Positions 45,040 to 53,957 are shown, counted from the first letter of the stretch. The stretch: DNA of 64,000 nt from Methanoregulaceae archaeon (GCA_020850325.1 JADZEW010000016.1:186001-250000), one strand, 5' to 3'. Program-made: numbers and translations. The notes: generated by a model from the letters alone, not told the origin.

Positions 45040-45482
45040 CGCTCTAACAAGGTGGCCACGAGCCCCAATCCAGGCAGATGAAGCTTCGGGTCGAGCTCGG
45101 CGAGCGGCTCCAAGACAAAGCGCCGCTCCGGAGTGCGCGGATGTGGAACCTCGAGCCTTCCCGACGAGCGAAACGCAACGCGCCCGTAAGCGAGCAGGTC
45201 GAGGTCGATCTCCCGCGGACCGTAGCGAACTGACGGCGTACGCCCAACTTCGGATTCGATCGACTTAAGGCGCGCCAGCAACGCAAGCGGGCCAAGATCT
45301 GTGTATCCAATCGCCGCTCCGTTCAGGTACGCAGGCTGGTCGGTGACGTACATCGGCGCGGTTTCGATGAGTCGGCTCACGCGCAGATCCGCCACCACTT
45401 CACGCAAAAGCGCGATCGCCGCTTCGATGTGGGCTTGTCGGTCGCCCATGTTGCTACCCAATCCGATTGCGACCTGCGCCAT
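45030..45482 (-). CDS. folK: HPPK, folate biosynthesis
   Basis: This is 6-hydroxymethyl-7,8-dihydropterin pyrophosphokinase, which activates the pterin for folate synthesis. The 150-residue protein begins MAQVAIGLGSNMGDRQAHI, has the signature YGPREIDLDLLAYG with the metal-binding Asp pair, and HPRTPERRFVLEPLAEL, all typical of HPPK. ATG 45482 fits the family start; the open frame upstream overlaps the promoter region of hslU and is not used. folP and folB are not adjacent. hslU is divergent, 43 nt away. Confidence 0.96.
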   Translation of the reverse strand: MAQVAIGLGSNMGDRQAHIEAAIALLREVVADLRVSRLIETAPMYVTDQPAYLNGAAIGYTDLGPLALLARLKSIESEVGRTPSVRYGPREIDLDLLAYGRVAFRSSGRLEVPHPRTPERRFVLEPLAELDPKLHLPGLGLVATLLERCR

Positions 45483-45525
45483 GCGGCCTAGGTTTACCGC
45501 ATCGAAGGGGTACAACCTGTATCCT

Positions 45526-46980
45526 ATGCGCCACCCCGTTGAAGAACTCACGCCCCGCCAGATCGTAGCCGAACTCGACAAGTACATCGTCGGTCAGGCT
45601 GCCGCCAAGCGGGCCGTCGCCGTGGCGCTCCGAAATCGTTACCGCCGCCAGCAAGTTGCGCCCGCCGAGCGCGACGACATCTTGCCCAAGAACATCCTGA
45701 TGATCGGCCCGACCGGCGTGGGCAAGACCGAGATCGCCCGCCGTCTCGCCCAGCTGGCCCGCGCCCCGTTCGTCAAGGTCGAGGCTACGAAGTTCACCGA
45801 GGTCGGCTACGTGGGCCGAGATGTCGAGTCGATCATCCGTGAGTTGGTCGCGAATGCGGTGCGCCTAGTTGAGCGCGAGCGGGCGGAGACGGTCCAGCAC
45901 GAGGCTGAAGTGCGCGCCGAGGAGCGGTTGCTCGACCTGCTCGAGTCCGGACACATCGAGCGTGAGCCCGCGCCGAGCTTCACCGATAATCTCTTCCGAC
46001 AAGCGCTTGAGGCTTTCGGCGGAAACGTACCCACCCCCACCCCGACCGAGCCACAACCCGAAGCCGAAGAGGAAGTTGAGGCCTACGACCCCGAGAAGTT
46101 CGAGCGGGAGCGGCAAGAGAAGCGCGAGGCCCTGCGGGCGCAGTTGCGAGCCGGAGAACTCGACAAAGAGTACGTCGAGGTCGATACCGAGGAGCCAAAT
46201 CAGCCGTTCGTGCAGGTGTTCTCGGCCCAAGGCATGGAGGAGATGGGTCTGGACAGCGTCGGCGGATTTGGCACCCGCACGGTCACCCGGAGGATTACCG
46301 TCGCCGATGCGCGGCCGCTGTTGATCGAGCTCGAAGCGCAGACAATGATCGACAAGGGCAGCATCCATCGCGAGGCCATCGAGCGCGCCGAGCAGACCGG
46401 CATCGTGTTTTTGGACGAGATCGACAAGGTCGCCATCAAGAGCCAAGGGTCAGGGCCTGACGTTTCACGGGAAGGTGTGCAGCGCGACCTGTTGCCGATC
46501 ATTGAGGGGTCGACGGTCCCCACCAAGTTCGGCCCCGCGCGGACCGACCACATCCTCTTCATCGCCGCCGGAGCATTCCACATGGCGAGCCCGAGCGACC
46601 TCATTCCCGAACTCCAGGGACGTCTACCGATCCGGGTGACGCTCGACGATCTCGGTGAGTCGGACTTCCGCCGGATTCTTCGGGAGCCGCGCAACGCCCT
46701 CACCAAGCAGTACGAGAAGCTGCTCGCAACCGAAGGCGTGAAGCTGAACTTCAGCGAGGGGGCTCTCGACGTGATCGCTTATTGCGCCGCTGAGGTGAAC
46801 AAGAAGACCGAGAACATCGGAGCCCGGCGGCTGCACACGATCATGGAGCGGCTGCTCGAAGATCTGCTGTTCGATGCCCCCGAATGCGGCGAGATGACCG
46901 TGAACATCGACGACGAGACCGTCCGTTCGAAGATTCTTGTGCTAGTGAAGAATCTGGAAGAGAACCGATATATACTGTAA
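45526..46980 (+). CDS. hslU: ATP-dependent protease ATPase subunit
   Basis: HslU unfolds substrates and feeds them to the HslV peptidase. The 484-residue protein starts MRHPVEELTPRQIVAELDKY, with Walker A in MIGPTGVGKTEIARRLA, the pore-loop motif GYVGRD, a long intermediate domain (about residues 120-260, including an acidic linker), Walker B in IVFLDEIDKVAIK and the C-terminal tail NRYIL, which inserts into HslV in known complexes. hslV usually precedes hslU; here the upstream gene is the divergent folK, and no hslV is in the window. The start at 45526 excludes a long upstream frame that is antisense to folK. Confidence 0.95.
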   Translation: MRHPVEELTPRQIVAELDKYIVGQAAAKRAVAVALRNRYRRQQVAPAERDDILPKNILMIGPTGVGKTEIARRLAQLARAPFVKVEATKFTEVGYVGRDVESIIRELVANAVRLVERERAETVQHEAEVRAEERLLDLLESGHIEREPAPSFTDNLFRQALEAFGGNVPTPTPTEPQPEAEEEVEAYDPEKFERERQEKREALRAQLRAGELDKEYVEVDTEEPNQPFVQVFSAQGMEEMGLDSVGGFGTRTVTRRITVADARPLLIELEAQTMIDKGSIHREAIERAEQTGIVFLDEIDKVAIKSQGSGPDVSREGVQRDLLPIIEGSTVPTKFGPARTDHILFIAAGAFHMASPSDLIPELQGRLPIRVTLDDLGESDFRRILREPRNALTKQYEKLLATEGVKLNFSEGALDVIAYCAAEVNKKTENIGARRLHTIMERLLEDLLFDAPECGEMTVNIDDETVRSKILVLVKNLEENRYIL

Positions 46981-47030
46981 GGATAGCCAGGGGCCCCGCT
47001 TAGGGTTGCTATGGAAAGCAACAACAGGCC

Positions 47031-48413
47031 ATGGAAATTGGGTGGATTAATCGTGGTTTCGCAGCCGGTGTGATGCTGAGTCTGGGTGGACTCAGCATCG
47101 CTGGCTTCAATCCTTCTGAGAAGGAGCGGATTCTTGCGTATTGGAATGAGCCGGGCCGCTACGAGGCTCGCCAGCCCGAGAGCCTCAAGCAACCTTGGGC
47201 CGTGCGCTACACGCCGGAAGGCAGTCTGTGGCTGTGGGCTTACAACAACAAGCGCGGCTACGGCAAAATCTTCGTCGTCCCTGCTCCTCGCAACGAGCGG
47301 GAAAAGCAGTGGGAAGATTGGATCGAGGCGAAGATCGCCTACGACAAATGGCTGGCGACTCGTGCCGCAAACGCGGCTAACGCTGAACTGGGTCTGAAGC
47401 CCGAAGCGATTGGCCCGGAACCGAATCTGCCGGGGCCGATTCCCGAGACGTTGCGCATGATGGTCGGCGACGCGCCGGAGTTTGTGCTTGCCGTTCAACC
47501 CAAGCAGCACGACGTCGTGTTCCACGATGGGATCAAGATCTCGCTGGTCGACAATCCGGCGATGAAGCATCGCTACCCGTACTACCGGGCCGCCGAGGGC
47601 GTCATGCATGGCGGAACTCCGCTCAGCCGGATGCCCGAGAAGGACATCGACGAGTTGTTCAAAGCTGCAGGCATCTCGCCCAGCGCACGGAAGGTAATGA
47701 ACGCCGTTTCGCGCCTGGAAGGTGGTTTCGACTCGGTGAACACGTACGACACGGGTTATGTGTCGGTTGGCTTCATCCAGTTCGCCTGCTTGTCCCGGGG
47801 AGCGGGCTCGCTCGGCGCGGTCTTGCTTCGGCAGAAGCAAGCAAACGTCGAGGCGTTTGAATCCGATTTCCGAAGTTACGGTCTCGATGTAAAGGAAGAC
47901 GGCACGCTCGTCGTGCTTAATCTCGAGGATGGCCAGGAGACCGAGGGCTTCTTCGCCGCCAAGCAGATCATCAAAGACAAGCGGCTGATCGCCGTGTTCC
48001 AACGGGCCGGCCGCCTCAGCAAGCCGTTCAAGATCGCCCAGCTACAGGAAGCGAAGGCCCAGTATTTCCCCGACGAGGAGCAGTTCCCGATCAAACTCGG
48101 TGGCCAGACCCTGAATGTTCGGGTGGCAGACCTTGTCCGTTCTGAGGCCGGACTCGCCACGATCATGGATCGCAAGGTGAACCTCGGCAAAATTCACCCG
48201 CTTCCGAGCGTCGCCCAGCAAGTCGCGGACACGTACGGCTTGAAGTCGCTCGACCAGCTGGCGAAGTACGAGCGCGAGATTGTCGAGGGTGTTCGATTCC
48301 GCAAGGACTACCTGCAGGATGGCTCGTTGAGCCAACCCGCCGCGGTCCCCGCGGCTCCTCGCAACAAGCCCTCCCCAAGTCGCAAAACGACCCGTAGGGG
48401 TCGGGGCTCCTAG
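47031..48413 (+). CDS. Secreted protein with lysozyme/transglycosylase-like segment
   Basis: The 460-residue protein has a weak N-terminal hydrophobic stretch (GFAAGVMLSLGGLSIAG) that may act as a signal. Residues 215-260 read SARKVMNAVSRLEGGFDSV then NTYDTGYVSVGFIQFACL; a Glu (230) in a short helix followed by a G-x-x-Q motif about 18 residues later is the pattern of soluble lytic transglycosylase-type catalytic domains. The N-terminal 200 residues and the low-complexity basic tail (RNKPSPSRKTTRRGRGS) are not recognised. It may cut or bind peptidoglycan, but the call rests on one motif. It lies 50 nt downstream of hslU. A terminator-like structure follows. Confidence 0.6.
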   Translation: MEIGWINRGFAAGVMLSLGGLSIAGFNPSEKERILAYWNEPGRYEARQPESLKQPWAVRYTPEGSLWLWAYNNKRGYGKIFVVPAPRNEREKQWEDWIEAKIAYDKWLATRAANAANAELGLKPEAIGPEPNLPGPIPETLRMMVGDAPEFVLAVQPKQHDVVFHDGIKISLVDNPAMKHRYPYYRAAEGVMHGGTPLSRMPEKDIDELFKAAGISPSARKVMNAVSRLEGGFDSVNTYDTGYVSVGFIQFACLSRGAGSLGAVLLRQKQANVEAFESDFRSYGLDVKEDGTLVVLNLEDGQETEGFFAAKQIIKDKRLIAVFQRAGRLSKPFKIAQLQEAKAQYFPDEEQFPIKLGGQTLNVRVADLVRSEAGLATIMDRKVNLGKIHPLPSVAQQVADTYGLKSLDQLAKYEREIVEGVRFRKDYLQDGSLSQPAAVPAAPRNKPSPSRKTTRRGRGS

Positions 48414-48430
48414 CCCGGTAAAACTACGGG
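48391..48430 (+). terminator. Terminator-like nested hairpins
   Basis: CCCGTAG (48391-48397) pairs with CTACGGG (48424-48430), enclosing a second hairpin GGGCT-CCT-AGCCC that contains the stop codon of the preceding gene. TTT follows the outer stem. Confidence 0.6.
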
Positions 48431-48492
48431 TTTCGTCCGGGTTCGAAGCAAGTTTCACGCCTCCGCGCTATCATGTTAGTAGAGGTAGAACC

Positions 48493-49422
48493 GTGAAACT
48501 GCGAATATACTCCCTTGCCCTGATGGCGTCGATTGCGGGCTTAGCTGCCGCTCAGACGATTGATCCCTACTACGCGTCCAACTACTCCTATGTGGACTTG
48601 GGCTCGGTTACAGGAGTGCCGACCAACTACGGCGGACTCACCCTTCTCGCGGGCAATCCCAACCGACTACTTATTGGTGGAGCTGCAAATGGCGCTGGGG
48701 GTGGTCTGTACGCCATCGACGTCGTTCGCGATGGAAATGGCCATATCACCGGCTTCTCCGGAACGGCCTCGCTGTACGCCAATGCTCCTTACAATGACGG
48801 AGGTGTCGGTTACGGCCCGAACGGCGTACTGTATGCATCGCGCTGGCCTGTGAATGGTCTTGCCCAGTATCTGCCCGGCAGCACCGACCCCGACAAAGTC
48901 ATCGACCTTGCGCCCTACGGGGTTGCTTCATCAAACGCCGCCTTCGTGTGGGGCCCATCCGATCGAAGCTATGCGGGTAGGTTTAAGCTCAGCAGCTATG
49001 GCGGCGGACAGTTCTACGACGTTGCGTACTCGTTCGACTCCTTCGGGATGATTGACATCACATCCGTGACTCAAACCGTGACCCTGGGTGGCGGACCCGA
49101 GGGACTGGCCTATGTCCCGTTGGGTTCCGCGCTGTTCGGCGATTCCCTGCTGGTGGCCGAGTACGCCGCGGGCATGATCTCGACCTACGACGTCGATGCG
49201 AACGGCGATCCGATTCTGGCTAGCCGCCGCACCTTCATGACGGGCTTGTCGGGTGCCGAAGGTGCGTTCATCGATCCGGTCACGGGTGACTTCCTGTTCT
49301 CCACCTTTGGCGGTGGGAATCGGGTGATCAGGGTGACCGGCTTTGCCGTGCCGGAGCCGGGAACGATGGCTGCAATCGGCCTCGGTCTCGCCGCTCTGCT
49401 GCGACGTCGTCGCAACCGTTAA
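48493..49422 (+). CDS. Secreted protein with PEP-CTERM sorting signal
   Basis: The 309-residue protein has a signal peptide (MKLRIYSLALMASIAGLAAAQ) and ends with the PEP-CTERM layout: VPEPGTMAAIGLGLAALL then RRRRNR. In between it reads as a small beta-propeller (for example NRLLIGGAANGAGGGLYAI, GVGYGPNGVLYASRWPVNG, EGAFIDPVTGDFLFSTFGG). PEP-CTERM proteins are cut and attached by exosortase; no exosortase gene is in the window. The GTG start has AGAGG about 8 nt upstream and TATCAT further upstream, so this gene has a normal leader. The function is unknown; a surface or exopolysaccharide role is typical of the class. Confidence 0.85.
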   Translation: MKLRIYSLALMASIAGLAAAQTIDPYYASNYSYVDLGSVTGVPTNYGGLTLLAGNPNRLLIGGAANGAGGGLYAIDVVRDGNGHITGFSGTASLYANAPYNDGGVGYGPNGVLYASRWPVNGLAQYLPGSTDPDKVIDLAPYGVASSNAAFVWGPSDRSYAGRFKLSSYGGGQFYDVAYSFDSFGMIDITSVTQTVTLGGGPEGLAYVPLGSALFGDSLLVAEYAAGMISTYDVDANGDPILASRRTFMTGLSGAEGAFIDPVTGDFLFSTFGGGNRVIRVTGFAVPEPGTMAAIGLGLAALLRRRRNR

Positions 49423-49430
49423 CATCTTGT

Positions 49431-49462
49431 GACGGCGGCCCTTCGTTTTAGGGGCTGCCGTC
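49431..49462. terminator. Bidirectional terminator between convergent genes
   Basis: An 11-bp stem with one G-T pair (GACGGCGGCCC with GGGCTGCCGTC) and a 10-nt loop containing TTTT. It overlaps the last codons of the minus-strand gene at 49448. Confidence 0.6.
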
Positions 49463-50236
49463 AGCTGGGTTGTTCTGCCCCTTGATCGACTCGCCAAGTA
49501 CGAGCATCAGCCCGAGCATCTGCAACGCGATCCCCACGTAGTTCGCCAGGTCAGACCGGCCATCGATATCCGCGATCTGCCTCTCCAATCGGGCGACCTC
49601 GGCCTTCTGCGACCGGATCGTGGCGACCGTCTTCTCGCGGAGGTCCTTCAGTGTGGGCAGGAACGCCAACTCCCAATCCAGCCAGGTGTCGGTGGTGGTC
49701 TCGATTTCCGAGACCTCCCTGATCTTGCGGAGCCGCTTCCCAAGCTCCGTCTTGCCTTCGAAATCGGAGTCGATCGCATCGACTTCCTTGATGATCGCAT
49801 CCACTTTGTCGGGGTCCTTCTCGGCCTGGGCTCGCTGGATAATCTCCCGGATCTTCATCAGGGCATCGATCTCGTCGCCCATCTCATTGGTTTCGGTCTC
49901 CAGCACGTCGATCGCGGGTACGTTGCTGGCCGCGCCGTACGCCTTCGACAGATAGGCTTCCAGCATGTACATCGCGTCGTCGCGCGCGTCGCTGGCTCGC
50001 TCGGCGGGCATGTTCACGTACGCGAGGTGGTGCAGCACCTTGTAGGTGTCGAACTTTGCTTCGGCCTGATACAGCATCGCTGACACTTCGAGGAGTCGGT
50101 CCTTGGCGTACGTGTGTTTGCGCTGGAGTTCGATCTTGTCGTCGTTGAAGTTCGCGATGATCAGCGTGTTGACAACGACCGAGATGACGGATACCGCAAA
50201 CCCGGAAATCAACCAGAAACGATGAGGTAGATGCAC
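49448..50236 (-). CDS. Two-segment membrane protein of unknown function
   Basis: The protein of about 262 residues has an N-terminal membrane segment (FWLISGFAVSVISVVVNTLI in part), a long helical and coiled-coil region rich in acidic and basic residues (DPDKVDAIIKEVDAIDSDFEG, SQKAEVARLERQIADID) and a C-terminal hydrophobic segment (YVGIALQMLGLMLVLGESI). This suggests a periplasmic helical domain held at both ends. I prefer GTG 50236, 7 nt after TAAGAT; the ATG at 50245 overlaps that box and would add only three residues. No family is recognised. The CNNM gene ends 21 nt upstream of this start but is probably a separate transcript. Confidence 0.7.
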   Translation of the reverse strand: MHLPHRFWLISGFAVSVISVVVNTLIIANFNDDKIELQRKHTYAKDRLLEVSAMLYQAEAKFDTYKVLHHLAYVNMPAERASDARDDAMYMLEAYLSKAYGAASNVPAIDVLETETNEMGDEIDALMKIREIIQRAQAEKDPDKVDAIIKEVDAIDSDFEGKTELGKRLRKIREVSEIETTTDTWLDWELAFLPTLKDLREKTVATIRSQKAEVARLERQIADIDGRSDLANYVGIALQMLGLMLVLGESIKGQNNPADGSP

Positions 50237-50265
50237 GTTGCGCATCTTACCAATGAGTGCTTTGG

Positions 50266-51546
50266 TTACGGCGCGGGCTTCTTCAAGGAAACTCTGGTAA
50301 TGCGCCTGCGCGCCATGTTGTCCACCCGCAGAATACCGAGCGGCGTCTCGACTTGGTCACCCACTTGGGGAACCCGCCCCAACGAATCGACGATGAGTTC
50401 CGCGAGGGTGTCGGTGGTCGGTTCATCATCCATCTCGATGCCCAGCTTCGAAACCAGCTCGTCGAAACGCACGCTACCCCGAGCGACAATCCGTCCACTT
50501 TCGTGGACCTCGATCGGCGGGCGCTCGCTCTCCAGCGAGTCCTCAAGCTCCCCGAACAGTTCTTCGACCACGTCTTCCAGCGTGATCAGGCCGCTGGTGC
50601 CGCCGTACTCGTCCATCACCATGACGATCTGGGTTCGATCGTCGCGCATGCGGGTGATGATCCGGTCGAGACCTAAGTTTTCGGGAACGATGATCGCGGG
50701 GCGGATGACGGTCTCCAATCCACTGTCGTCGTCGCGGCCGAGTAGCTTCAGCAGATCGTGAAGGTAGGCAACCCCGGCGATGTCGTCGATGTCGCCTCGG
50801 CAAACGGGAATCCGGCTGTGGGGGAGACTCGCCAGCCGTTCCATCAGCGCCTCCTTCGGGATGCCGATGTCCAGCCAGCCGATGTCCAGTCGGTGGATCA
50901 TGATGTCCTTGGCGGTAAGGCCGTCGAGCTTCAGGGCGCGCGTGACCACATCGGCGTGGCCCTTCTCGAGGGTGCCGAGGCTGCCTCCCGCGCGCACCAT
51001 CATCATCAACTCGTCCTTCTCGTACACCTTCTCCGTGCTCTCGACATCGATGCCGAACGGGCGCAGCAGCAACGCAGCCGACGTGCGCACGAGCCATACC
51101 AGCGGATTGACGAGCCGCGAGAAGATCGAGAGCGGGACGACGGTGAAGTGCGCAATGCTCTCCGGCGCGCGCAGCGCCACGTACTTGGGCACCAGCTCGC
51201 CGACCACCACGATAACGTAGGTGATCAGCAAGTAGCTGATGACAATCGCGATCGCGGGCGGCACCTTCGCCCCAAGGAGGTAGAGAATCTGGGCACTGAG
51301 GAAGGGCTCCGTGACCGAGCCGAGGCCGATACCGATCATGGTGATCGCGATCTGGCTGCCCGCCACCATGCGGCTAACGTCCTGGATCGCGGCAAGTGCT
51401 TTCTGGGCGCGCTTATTGCCCTTCTTAGCTTCTGCCGCGAGCTTGCTCTGGCGTGCTCCCACCAAGGCGTATTCCGAGGCGACGAAGAACACGCTCCCGA
51501 GAACCAGCAGAAAACTCACGAGCAAGACGACGGCGGGTTGATCCAA
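50266..51546 (-). CDS. CNNM/CorC family membrane protein (hemolysin family)
   Basis: The 426-residue protein has a DUF21 domain of about four membrane segments (residues 1-190), a pair of CBS domains (about 210-330, with DIMIHRLDIGWLDIG and VMDEYGGTSGLITLEDVVEE), and a C-terminal CorC/HlyC domain (about 345-420). This is the layout of the CNNM/CorC magnesium-related transporters; the older name hemolysin C is not a reliable function. The TTG start at 51546 is 9 nt after TACAAT; alternative starts are hard to exclude. It probably exports or handles divalent cations. Confidence 0.9.
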   Translation of the reverse strand: MDQPAVVLLVSFLLVLGSVFFVASEYALVGARQSKLAAEAKKGNKRAQKALAAIQDVSRMVAGSQIAITMIGIGLGSVTEPFLSAQILYLLGAKVPPAIAIVISYLLITYVIVVVGELVPKYVALRAPESIAHFTVVPLSIFSRLVNPLVWLVRTSAALLLRPFGIDVESTEKVYEKDELMMMVRAGGSLGTLEKGHADVVTRALKLDGLTAKDIMIHRLDIGWLDIGIPKEALMERLASLPHSRIPVCRGDIDDIAGVAYLHDLLKLLGRDDDSGLETVIRPAIIVPENLGLDRIITRMRDDRTQIVMVMDEYGGTSGLITLEDVVEELFGELEDSLESERPPIEVHESGRIVARGSVRFDELVSKLGIEMDDEPTTDTLAELIVDSLGRVPQVGDQVETPLGILRVDNMARRRITRVSLKKPAP

Positions 51547-51573
51547 GTGACACTGATTGTAGCCGAACTTGGC

Positions 51574-52149
51574 CTAGAACCTGAACCCAAGCACGAACAT
51601 CAACTGGTTCTGGCCCTGGTTGGAGCCCACGAGTCCCGCGTTCGAGATATGGAGCAGCCGGGTGCCGAACAGCATCTCACCGCCCTTGGTGCGGAACGAT
51701 ACGCCAAGCCCGATGACCGGGGTCGAAGACAGCCGCGAGGGGATGTCCTCGGTGCGTAGGTCCGTGTAGTGCAGGCCGCCGCCGATCTCGAAGTACGCCT
51801 GAACGTCTTTGCTGACGGGTGCCCAATAGCGCACGGTAGTCAGCAGTCCGATCGCGTCGGCTCCATTAGGCTTTCGCCCTCGAAACCCTGGTGACGTGCT
51901 GCGGTGATAATAAATCTGAGTCCAGAGGTCGGACGGAGACTTGCCGTGATGCAGCCAAAACGGGGTGTGGCGGATGTGGCCGACGCCGATTCCGCGCACG
52001 GATCGTGGATCCTCGCTGCCGAGGAAGGGGATGAGCGATTTCCCCGAAAAGCCCTCGATGAACCACTTGCCGCGAGGGGCCTCCTGTGCGCCCGACATCG
52101 CCGCCGCCAATAGCACGACGCCCCATCCTCCCTTGCTCCAGCGCAACAT
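51574..52149 (-). CDS. PagL-like / acyloxyacyl hydrolase outer-membrane protein
   Basis: The 191-residue protein starts with a signal peptide (WGVVLLAAAMSGAQ) and is built of alternating strands (for example RGIGVGHIRHTPFWLHHG, VQAYFEIGGGLHYTD, STPVIGLGVSFRTKGGEMLFG in part). Near the end LLHISNAGLV has His167 and Ser169, the catalytic pair of PagL lipid A 3-O-deacylases, followed by Asn170, then GSNQGQNQLMFVLGFRF, whose final aromatic residue fits an outer-membrane barrel. It would trim lipid A in the outer membrane. The start at ATG 52149 rejects a longer frame antisense to der. Its presence fits the lpt operon. Confidence 0.78.
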   Translation of the reverse strand: MLRWSKGGWGVVLLAAAMSGAQEAPRGKWFIEGFSGKSLIPFLGSEDPRSVRGIGVGHIRHTPFWLHHGKSPSDLWTQIYYHRSTSPGFRGRKPNGADAIGLLTTVRYWAPVSKDVQAYFEIGGGLHYTDLRTEDIPSRLSSTPVIGLGVSFRTKGGEMLFGTRLLHISNAGLVGSNQGQNQLMFVLGFRF

Positions 52150-52194
52150 TTTCGGGGTGAGGATACCGGAACCGGGTACCCTGGAGCGGTTCCC

Positions 52195-53547
52195 ATGAGC
52201 GCCAAACTCCCCGTTGTGGTCATCGTCGGTAGGCCCAACGTGGGCAAATCGACCCTTTTCAACCGTCTTATCCGGCGGCGCGTTGCCGTTGTCGAGGACT
52301 CTCCCGGCATCACCCGTGATCGGCTCTATGCCGAAACAGAGTGGCGCGGGAAGCACTTTGTGGTTGTCGACACGGGAGGCATCCTGTTTATGGATGAAGA
52401 TCCGCTGGTTGAACAAATCCGCGTCCAGGCCGAGGTTGCGCTCGCGGAAGCCGACGTCATCCTGTTCCTCGCCGATGCCACGGCAGGTCTGACCGATGAC
52501 GACCGAGACCTGGCCAACCGCCTTCGCAGCGTCTCCAAGCCAATCTTCATTGTGGTCAACAAGGCCGACAACGCCAACCGTGATCTGTACGCCTCGGAGT
52601 TCTATGGACTCGGCTTGGGCGATGTATGGCCGGTATCCGGTCTCCATGGACGCGGGGTGGCCGACCTCCTTGACGAGGTTTATGCGCTGCTGCCGAGCGC
52701 CGAAGAACTTGAAGAGCCGAAAGAAGAGCTCCGCCTGGCGATCGTGGGCCGGCCGAACGTGGGGAAGAGCTCGTTGCTCAACGCCTTCACCGGCGAACAG
52801 CGCTCAATCGTCTCCGACATCCCCGGCACCACGCGCGACGCGATCGACACGCAGATTGAGTTTCAGGACGAGACGTTTCGACTCATCGACACCGCTGGTA
52901 TGCGCCGCCGTGGCAAGATCCAGGGCACGGTCGAATACTACATGGTCAACCGGGCCGTGCGGGCCCTGGAGCGCGCCGACTGTGCACTCGTCGTGATCGA
53001 CGGCGTCGAGGGTCTGACCGACGGCGACAAGCGCATCGCCAAGCTTGCCCACGACTCCGGCCGCGCTTGCGTGTTCGCGGTGAACAAGTGGGACCAAGTC
53101 GAACCGGGTGACCCACTGGTGAACACGAAGTCCGCTCCCAAGCGTGACCTCATGCGCGACCTGCGCGACCACCTTCCCGAACTCTCCTACGCGCCCGTGG
53201 TGTTCACGAGCGCCATCGAAAGCCTCGGCCTCCAGCCGGTGCTAAAGACGGTTCTGCGGGTCATGGAGAACTACAGCTTCCGGCTCTCGACCGGCGTGCT
53301 AAACCGACTGATCGAGGAGGCCATTTACCGGCGTCCCTACAGCAGCAAGGGCAAGGCGTTCAAGGTCTACTATTCGACTCAGGTGGGCACCCGTCCGCCC
53401 CATTTCGTGCTGTTCTGCAACGATCCGGAGTTGATGCACTTCTCGTACAAGCGGTATCTGGAGAACCAAATCCGGAAGCAATATCCGCTGGAAGGTACGC
53501 CGGTGCGCCTGACCGCTCGTTCAAGCCACGTGCGCAAGAGCCCTTAA
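52195..53547 (+). CDS. der: Ribosome biogenesis GTPase Der (EngA)
   Basis: Der is a double GTPase needed to mature the 50S subunit. The 450-residue protein has two G domains: the first begins VVIVGRPNVGKSTLFNRL, with DTGG and NKAD; the second begins LAIVGRPNVGKSSLLNAFTG, with DTAGMRRRGK and NKWD. A KH-like C-terminal domain (about residues 355-450) ends RLTARSSHVRKSP. ATG 52195 has GGAG 8 nt upstream, so this gene uses a ribosome binding site. It is divergent from the PagL-like gene and overlaps the convergent DUF4870 gene by 4 nt. Confidence 0.98.
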   Translation: MSAKLPVVVIVGRPNVGKSTLFNRLIRRRVAVVEDSPGITRDRLYAETEWRGKHFVVVDTGGILFMDEDPLVEQIRVQAEVALAEADVILFLADATAGLTDDDRDLANRLRSVSKPIFIVVNKADNANRDLYASEFYGLGLGDVWPVSGLHGRGVADLLDEVYALLPSAEELEEPKEELRLAIVGRPNVGKSSLLNAFTGEQRSIVSDIPGTTRDAIDTQIEFQDETFRLIDTAGMRRRGKIQGTVEYYMVNRAVRALERADCALVVIDGVEGLTDGDKRIAKLAHDSGRACVFAVNKWDQVEPGDPLVNTKSAPKRDLMRDLRDHLPELSYAPVVFTSAIESLGLQPVLKTVLRVMENYSFRLSTGVLNRLIEEAIYRRPYSSKGKAFKVYYSTQVGTRPPHFVLFCNDPELMHFSYKRYLENQIRKQYPLEGTPVRLTARSSHVRKSP

Positions 53548-53957
53548 ACGGCCTTGCTCAACGCGACGCGCTCCGTCCATTTCGGCTTGGCCGGGATGAT
53601 CCCGCGGTATGCCGTGGATGCATCGCGGATCGCGTTGATGACGTTCCACAGATTGAACAGGGCGAGAAGCAACCAAACGATCAAGCTCTTGATGATCACC
53701 TGAACCCAGTCGATCTTGGAAAGATCGAAGCCGTTTTGCGTGAACTGGTAGATCGTGAGGCCGATGGAAATCGCGAAAATCGTGATCGTCACCGCGATGG
53801 CAACCAGCTGTTCGATGAGCGCCTTGTAGGCTTGGTATCGAACGAACGGTCTACGGCCGAAGAGGATCAGCGCGACCGCCGGCCCCCAGAACGGAGCAGG
53901 AATGGCCGCGAGGTGTACGAGTCCCCCAAGTTTGCGATCCGACTCCCCGATGATCAT
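53544..53957 (-). CDS. DUF4870-type small membrane protein
   Basis: The 137-residue protein has three or four membrane segments (about residues 12-30, 46-68, 88-112) and the pattern GGLVHLAAIPAPFWGPAVALILFG and RYQAYKALIEQLVAI in parts, typical of the DUF4870/Tic20-like family of small membrane proteins. The function of this family is unknown in general. Its stop shares bases with the der stop. Confidence 0.75.
   Translation of the reverse strand: MIIGESDRKLGGLVHLAAIPAPFWGPAVALILFGRRPFVRYQAYKALIEQLVAIAVTITIFAISIGLTIYQFTQNGFDLSKIDWVQVIIKSLIVWLLLALFNLWNVINAIRDASTAYRGIIPAKPKWTERVALSKAV

Noticed and set aside
47011-47073. Short frame starting MESNNRPWKLGG just before the lysozyme-like gene
   Set aside because: Twenty codons in another frame overlapping the start at 47031; no ribosome binding site and no hydrophobic or leader-peptide character.
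46779-48002. Minus-strand frame opposite the end of hslU and the lysozyme-like gene
   Set aside because: Antisense to a certain HslU C-terminus; no family features.
52150-52647. N-terminal extension of the PagL-like gene
   Set aside because: Antisense to the first G domain of der; the signal peptide starts at ATG 52149.
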